A DNA stretch of 17,671 bases. It comes from Pseudomonadota bacterium (GTDB lineage Bacteria; Pseudomonadota; Gammaproteobacteria; Steroidobacterales; Steroidobacteraceae). The position numbers and the translations under genes are program-made. The DNA lies in contig JAEYUC010000086.1 of assembly GCA_023433705.1 (NCBI GenBank), positions 1-17,671 on the forward strand, in the 5' to 3' direction. The notes below the pieces were generated by a model. That model had not been told where the DNA came from and searched no databases. It saw only the letters and a program-made list of their open reading frames with translations. Shown here in pieces: positions 13,295 through 17,671 of this stretch (positions are counted from its first letter, which is position 1; every line of letters begins with the position of its first letter).

Positions 13295-14920
13295 GTGGGT
13301 TACGACTACATCATCGTCGGCGCGGGGGCCGCCGGCTGCGTGCTTGCGAACCGGCTGTCCGAGGATCCGCAGACTCGCGTGCTGCTGGTGGAGGCGGGCG
13401 GCAGCGACGACCGTTTCCTGATCCGCATGCCGCTCGGCTTCCTGCGCGCGTTCCGCGATCCCACGATCACCTGGGACTTCATGAGCGAGCCGGAGCCCAA
13501 CCTGAATGGACGCGTGATCCCGGCGACGCGAGGACGCGTGCTCGGCGGCTCCTCGTCGATCAACGGCATGTTCTTCATGCGCGGCCATTCGAGCGACTTC
13601 GATGGCTGGCGCGATCTCGGCGCCAGGGGCTGGGGTTACGCCGACGTTTTGCCGTATTTCAAGAAACTCGAATCGAGCTGGCGCGGTGCGGTGCCGTACC
13701 ACGGCGCCGAGGGGCCCATGCCCGTCGCGCCGATCGACACGGCCAAACTACTGCACGAGCCGCTGATGAACGCCGCGGCGCCGGCGGGATTCTGGACCAG
13801 CGACGACCTGCACGGCCGGCTCGAGGAAGGTTTCGCGCGCGGCGAGATCACGGTGGACGCGCGCGGCCGGCGCGCCAACGCGGCGCGGGCCTATCTGCAT
13901 CCCGTGAGTCATCGGCCGAATCTCGAAGTCGTGCAGGGTGCGCTCACCACGCGCGTGTTATTGGCCGACCGGCGCGCCGTCGGCGTCGAGATACTGCGAG
14001 GCAACGAGAAGCGGCAGGTATTCGCCGAGCGCGAGGTCATCCTGAGCGGCGGCACGTTCAATTCCGCCCAACTACTGTTGCTGTCGGGAGTCGGTCCGGC
14101 CGACGAGCTGCGTGCGCACGGCATCCGCGTGCAGGCGGACCTGCCCGGCGTCGGCCGCAATCTTTCCGAGCACCTGCGCGCGGGCTTGCAGTTCGCCACG
14201 CGCGAGCCGGTGACGTTCCTGCGCGAGCTGCGCGCGGATCGCGCCGCGATATCGCTGCTGCGCTGGATGCTGTTCGGCAAGGGCGTGTTCGCGACGCAGA
14301 TCAGCAGTTGCAACGTCGTCGTGCGGACGGACCCGTCGCTCCCGCGGCCGGACATCCAGCTCATGTGCAACCCCGTGCGCATGGACGCGAGGATCTGGTG
14401 GCCTTTGCTGAGCCGCAAGCAGGCGCACCTCATCACGAGCGACGCGGTCGTCCTGCACCCGAAGTCCCGCGGCCGCGTCACGCTGCGCTCGGCCGATCCG
14501 CTCGCCAAGCCGCGCATCGAGTACAACCTGCTCTCCGATCCGGAGGACCTGGTCACGTTACGACGCGGCCTGCGCACGGCGCGGCGCATCTACGGAACGC
14601 CGCCACAATCGGACCTGATTGCCACGGAGGTCGCGCCCGGCGTCGACGTGCAGAGCGATGCCGCGCTCGACGACTACATTCGCAGGACCGCCGGCATCAC
14701 GCAGCATCCGGTCGGCACGTGTTCGATGGCGGCTGGCGCCGGGCGCGTGGTCGACGAACAGCTACGCGTGTGCGGCGTCGATGGGCTGCGGGTCGCGGAT
14801 GCGTCGATCATGCCCACCGTGCCGGGCGGCAATACCTACGGCGCGGTTCTCATGGTGGCCGAGCGCGCGGCCGATCTCATTCGCGGCAGGACACTTCCGC
14901 CGCAACCGGAGCTCAAATGA
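13295..14920 (+). CDS. GMC-family FAD oxidoreductase, first copy
   Basis: A flavin alcohol dehydrogenase or oxidase of the glucose-methanol-choline family. The 541 residues begin with the FAD-binding YDYIIVGAGAAGCVLANRL, with the acidic strand end LLVEAG, then the signature RGRVLGGSSSINGMFFMRG, GGTFNSAQLLLLSGVGP and LPGVGRNLSEH. The active-site pair is His471 (TQHPVGTCSMA) and Asn513 (VPGGNTYGAVLM). The GTG at 13295 places the FAD motif within the first 15 residues, as usual; the GTG at 13241 would only read the ALDH tail out of frame. There is no signal peptide. The stop overlaps the next ATG (ATGA, 14917-14920). It is clearly similar to the second copy at 15405-17012. Choline dehydrogenase-like annotation is likely, but the substrate cannot be read from sequence. 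Confidence 0.93.
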   Translation: MGYDYIIVGAGAAGCVLANRLSEDPQTRVLLVEAGGSDDRFLIRMPLGFLRAFRDPTITWDFMSEPEPNLNGRVIPATRGRVLGGSSSINGMFFMRGHSSDFDGWRDLGARGWGYADVLPYFKKLESSWRGAVPYHGAEGPMPVAPIDTAKLLHEPLMNAAAPAGFWTSDDLHGRLEEGFARGEITVDARGRRANAARAYLHPVSHRPNLEVVQGALTTRVLLADRRAVGVEILRGNEKRQVFAEREVILSGGTFNSAQLLLLSGVGPADELRAHGIRVQADLPGVGRNLSEHLRAGLQFATREPVTFLRELRADRAAISLLRWMLFGKGVFATQISSCNVVVRTDPSLPRPDIQLMCNPVRMDARIWWPLLSRKQAHLITSDAVVLHPKSRGRVTLRSADPLAKPRIEYNLLSDPEDLVTLRRGLRTARRIYGTPPQSDLIATEVAPGVDVQSDAALDDYIRRTAGITQHPVGTCSMAAGAGRVVDEQLRVCGVDGLRVADASIMPTVPGGNTYGAVLMVAERAADLIRGRTLPPQPELK

Positions 14921-15393
14921 CTCTCGAGACACCCCAGCCCGCGACGCTCGCGAACTTCGACGTGAAGCTCGTACATGCATTCGACGTACGCATGAATTTT
15001 CACAAGCGCATGGTGTTCGGGCCGGTGTCGGGCGGCGCCCGGCAGGGATACGTGGCGTTCAAGGACGGCCTCGTGCGCGGCCCGAAGCTGAACGGAAAAC
15101 TCCTCGAATACAGCGGCGCGGACTACGGCACCGTGCGCATGGATGGCGTGGTCGAAGCGAACGCGCATTACATCATCGAGGCCGACGACGGATCGCCTAT
15201 CTACATTCACAACCGTGGCTACATCTACAACACGCAGAAGGATGCGCCGGGCCCGGCGTATTTCCGCTGCACGCCGTATTTCAAGGCGCCGGCCGGCAAA
15301 CACGATTGGCTCAATCGCACCGTGATCGTCGGGGGCGGCGTGCGCCACGACGATCCCGATCACACGATTTTCCGTTACTACACGGTGGAGTGA
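14917..15393 (+). CDS. DUF3237 (UPF0311) protein, second copy
   Basis: A 158-residue DUF3237 protein whose ATG overlaps the stop of the first GMC gene. Its core parallels the first copy: LVRGPKLNGKLLEYSGADY, RMDGVVEANAHYIIEADDG, IYIHNRGYIY, and FKAPAGKHDWLNRTVIVGG, ending FRYYTVE. Conserved polar and charged positions shared by both copies (RGP..NG, SG.D, DGV, DDG, RGY, APAGK..WLN) are the best candidates for a binding or catalytic site. N-terminal sequence differs, with KLVHAFDVRMNFHKRM here. Its position between two GMC genes and the four-base overlap suggest it is made in step with the first GMC enzyme. The function is not established by the sequence. Confidence 0.88.
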   Translation: MTLETPQPATLANFDVKLVHAFDVRMNFHKRMVFGPVSGGARQGYVAFKDGLVRGPKLNGKLLEYSGADYGTVRMDGVVEANAHYIIEADDGSPIYIHNRGYIYNTQKDAPGPAYFRCTPYFKAPAGKHDWLNRTVIVGGGVRHDDPDHTIFRYYTVE

Positions 15394-15404
15394 GCCGGAA
15401 GGAG

Positions 15405-17012
15405 ATGGATCGCATCGACTATATCGTGGTGGGCGGCGGGTCCGCGGGATGCGTGATCGCGGCGCGGCTCACGGAAGATCCCTCGATCAACGTGCTGCTG
15501 CTAGAGGCGGGTGACGACGAACGCAAGTTCTTCAGGATTGCGATGCCGCTCGCCTGGCGCGATGCGTTCCTCGATCCGCGAACGTCGTGGGGCTTCGAGA
15601 CCGAGCCCGAACCGCACGCCGACAATCGCAAGGTGCCCGCGCCGCGCGGCAAGGTGCTCGGCGGCTCGAATTCCGTGAACGGATTGATGTACATGCGCGG
15701 CTGCCCAGCCGACTACGACGACTGGGCGAAGCGGGGATTGCACGGCTGGGACTACGAAGGAGTGCTGCCGTACTTCCGGCGCTCGGAGAACAACTGGCGT
15801 GGCGAGTCGCGTTTTCACGGCGGCAGCGGCCCGCTCACCACCTCGCGCCACGAAACGGACGACCACATCTTTCCGCGCATCATCGAAACCGCCGAGGCGC
15901 TCGGCTTCAAGCACCTCGAGGACTTCCACGCCGAGGACGTCGAAGGTTTCACGGTTCCCGATCTCAATTACCACCAGGGGGAACGCGCCAGCACGGTGGC
16001 GCGCTTCCTGCGGCCCGCGATGTCGCGACCGAATCTCGAGGTGCGCATCAACACGCGCGTGTTTTCGCTGCTGATCGAAAACGGCCGCTGCGTGGGAGTG
16101 CGCGCGGAATCGCAGGGGCGCGTCGCGGACGCTCGCTGCGAACGCGAGGTGATCCTGTCCGCCGGCGCGTTCGGTTCGCCACAGATCCTGCAGCTGTCGG
16201 GCATCGGCGCGCCCGAGGACCTCGAACCTCACCGCATCCCGGTGCGACATGCGCTGCCGGGTGTGGGCGCGAACCTGCAGGACCACCAGTCGGTGGGCAT
16301 CGAATTCAGCGCATCGGGAAAATTCTGTTTCGACAGCCGCCTGCGGCTCGACCGGCTGGCATTGTCGGTGTTGCAGTGGAAGTTGTTCCGCAACGGCATC
16401 ATTGCGCGCGCGCCGATCTCGGCCCAGGGACTCGTGCGGACGCGGCCGGGACTCGACCGGCCGGATCTGCAGATGCTGGTGAGCCCGGTTTCGATGTTCG
16501 CTCGACCGTGGTTCCCGGGATGGCGCGCCGGCGTGGGCCACCAGCTGTCGATGGCCTGCGTGCTGCTGCATCCTGAGAGCCGCGGCAAGGTGTCGCTGCG
16601 TTCCGCCGATCCGCGCGACAAGCCGAGGATCCAGCTGAACCTGCTCGCGGCAGAGACGGACCGCGAGGGATTGCGGACGATCGTGAGCTTCGTCCGGCAG
16701 TTCTTCGCCACGGCGCCGGCCTCGGGCCTCGTGTCCGCGGAGCTCAAGCCTGGCGCGGGCGTGCAAGGCGACGCGGCCATCGATGCCTGGGTGAGGGCCA
16801 ATGTCCGCACCGCGATGCATCCCACCAGCACCTGCGCCATGGGCACGGATTCGATGGCCGTGGTCGATGGTCAGTTGCGAGTTCGCGGGTTGTCGGGATT
16901 GCGGATCGCCGATGCGTCGATAATGCCGGCCATCGTCGGCGGGAACACGAACGCGCCGACCATCATGATTGCGGAAAAGGCGGTCGACCTGTTGCTGGGT
17001 CGCTGCGCCTGA
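15405..17012 (+). CDS. GMC-family FAD oxidoreductase, second copy
   Basis: A 535-residue paralogue of the first GMC enzyme. It has the FAD site IDYIVVGGGSAGCVIAARL, LLLEAGDDE, the signature PRGKVLGGSNSVNGLMYMRG, SAGAFGSPQILQLSGIG, LPGVGANLQDHQSVG, and the catalytic pair His472 (AMHPTSTCAMG) and Asn514 (VGGNTNAPTIM). The two copies look roughly half identical over the N-terminal 120 residues by eye, so they are an old duplication and likely differ in substrate or stereochemistry. The ATG at 15405 directly follows GGAAGGAG, with little or no spacer. A GTG at 15390, overlapping the previous stop as GTGA, would add five residues and is an alternative start. The MFS gene begins nine bases after the stop. 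Confidence 0.93.
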   Translation: MDRIDYIVVGGGSAGCVIAARLTEDPSINVLLLEAGDDERKFFRIAMPLAWRDAFLDPRTSWGFETEPEPHADNRKVPAPRGKVLGGSNSVNGLMYMRGCPADYDDWAKRGLHGWDYEGVLPYFRRSENNWRGESRFHGGSGPLTTSRHETDDHIFPRIIETAEALGFKHLEDFHAEDVEGFTVPDLNYHQGERASTVARFLRPAMSRPNLEVRINTRVFSLLIENGRCVGVRAESQGRVADARCEREVILSAGAFGSPQILQLSGIGAPEDLEPHRIPVRHALPGVGANLQDHQSVGIEFSASGKFCFDSRLRLDRLALSVLQWKLFRNGIIARAPISAQGLVRTRPGLDRPDLQMLVSPVSMFARPWFPGWRAGVGHQLSMACVLLHPESRGKVSLRSADPRDKPRIQLNLLAAETDREGLRTIVSFVRQFFATAPASGLVSAELKPGAGVQGDAAIDAWVRANVRTAMHPTSTCAMGTDSMAVVDGQLRVRGLSGLRIADASIMPAIVGGNTNAPTIMIAEKAVDLLLGRCA

Positions 17013-17021
17013 GGGAACCGG

Positions 17022-17671
17022 GTGGCGAAACCATTCTTCTACGGCTGGATCCTGCTGGGCGTGCTCTGGCTGGTGTTCGCCTTCAATCTGGGCTTTCCGG
17101 CCTATGGCGGTCCGGTCATCAACAACGCGATGGCGGACGCGGTCGGATTCAGCCGCGGTCCGCTCGGCCTCATCACGACGTTCTACATCATCATGTCGGG
17201 CCTGCCGGGACCGCTGGTCGCGATGGCGGTGCGACGCTTCGGCTCGCGCAACACGCTGATGTTCGGCAGCGCGCTCAACGTGCTTGGTGCCTGTTACATG
17301 GCGCTGGTCGCGGACTCGGCGTTCCATGCGTACATCGGCTTCGGCCTGCTGATCGGCGGCGGCGTGTGTTCGGGCGCGGCCATCGCCAGCCAGACCGTGC
17401 TGTCGCGCTGGTTCGTCCGCCGCCGCGCCACGGCGATTTCCATCCTGTATTCCTCGGGCGCGATCGGCGGCTACGTCGCGACCAAGTTCGTGTTGCCGGC
17501 GGTGATCCATGCGCATAGCTGGCGCGCGGCCTGGTGGGTGATCGCCGGACTGTCCGCGCTGGCCGGCGTGCTCGCGCTGATCTTCGTGAAGGAAAAACCC
17601 GAGGACATGGGCGCGGTCGCCGATGGCGGCGAGGTTGCGACCGCCACCGGCGCGCCCGTGCGGGCGGAGCC
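17022..17671 (+). CDS. MFS transporter, N-terminal half (3' end outside window)
   Basis: The frame is open from GTG 17022 to the window end, giving 216 residues. The GTG follows GAGGGAAC by a few bases and the GMC stop by nine. Six hydrophobic segments are visible at about residues 8-28, 48-68, 79-97, 104-124, 138-160 and 168-188, the first half of a 12-helix major facilitator. AVRRFGSRNTLMFG between helices 2 and 3 is the MFS motif A region, and KEKPEDMG after helix 6 is typical of the oxalate/formate antiporter and monocarboxylate (OFA/MCT-like) branch. A monocarboxylate or aromatic acid is therefore a plausible cargo, presumably the substrate or a product of the adjacent enzymes. The exact cargo is not readable from sequence. 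Confidence 0.88.
   Translation, partial: MAKPFFYGWILLGVLWLVFAFNLGFPAYGGPVINNAMADAVGFSRGPLGLITTFYIIMSGLPGPLVAMAVRRFGSRNTLMFGSALNVLGACYMALVADSAFHAYIGFGLLIGGGVCSGAAIASQTVLSRWFVRRRATAISILYSSGAIGGYVATKFVLPAVIHAHSWRAAWWVIAGLSALAGVLALIFVKEKPEDMGAVADGGEVATATGAPVRAE

Overview
This is a GC-rich (about two-thirds G+C by eye) proteobacterial chromosome segment with short intergenic gaps, most likely from a gammaproteobacterium. That placement is an inference from the S-adenosylhomocysteine (SAH) riboswitch in front of ahcY, the NAD-linked fds formate dehydrogenase operon, and GGGGACAGA-ended palindromes of the kind scattered through high-GC gammaproteobacterial genomes. All genes but one small regulator are on the + strand. 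The window opens inside metK and closes inside an MFS transporter gene. No tRNA, rRNA, CRISPR array or transposase gene was seen.

Left region (1-10243), methyl cycle and one-carbon metabolism: metK (3' part), a palindromic repeat, a clear SAH riboswitch, ahcY, folD, fdhD, fdsG, fdsB, a second palindromic repeat, fdsA, fdsD and a MetF-type methylenetetrahydrofolate reductase. Together these make SAM, clear SAH, interconvert C1-tetrahydrofolates and oxidise formate to CO2 with NADH production. The riboswitch leader has a visible switching design: its pseudoknot strand overlaps a pyrimidine tract that could otherwise mask the ahcY Shine-Dalgarno. The second palindrome sits exactly at the end of fdsB and supplies its stop codon through the only mismatch in its arms.

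Middle (10244-11264): a likely end-of-operon hairpin, a small XRE-type regulator on the - strand, a short coiled-coil protein with a C-terminal membrane anchor, and a gap with a possible promoter.

Right region (11265-17671), a catabolic-looking operon: DUF3237 protein, aldehyde dehydrogenase, GMC flavin oxidoreductase, second DUF3237 protein, second GMC oxidoreductase, and the start of an MFS (OFA/MCT-like) transporter. The genes are tightly packed and partly overlapping. The aldehyde dehydrogenase has a premature in-frame stop: its conserved C-terminal tail can still be read, in the same frame, after the stop. Paired GMC and DUF3237 genes beside an ALDH and a transporter suggest uptake and side-chain oxidation of an alcohol-bearing compound. 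A lignin-derived aromatic is one candidate, and its methoxy carbons could feed the one-carbon genes on the left. That link is a hypothesis only.
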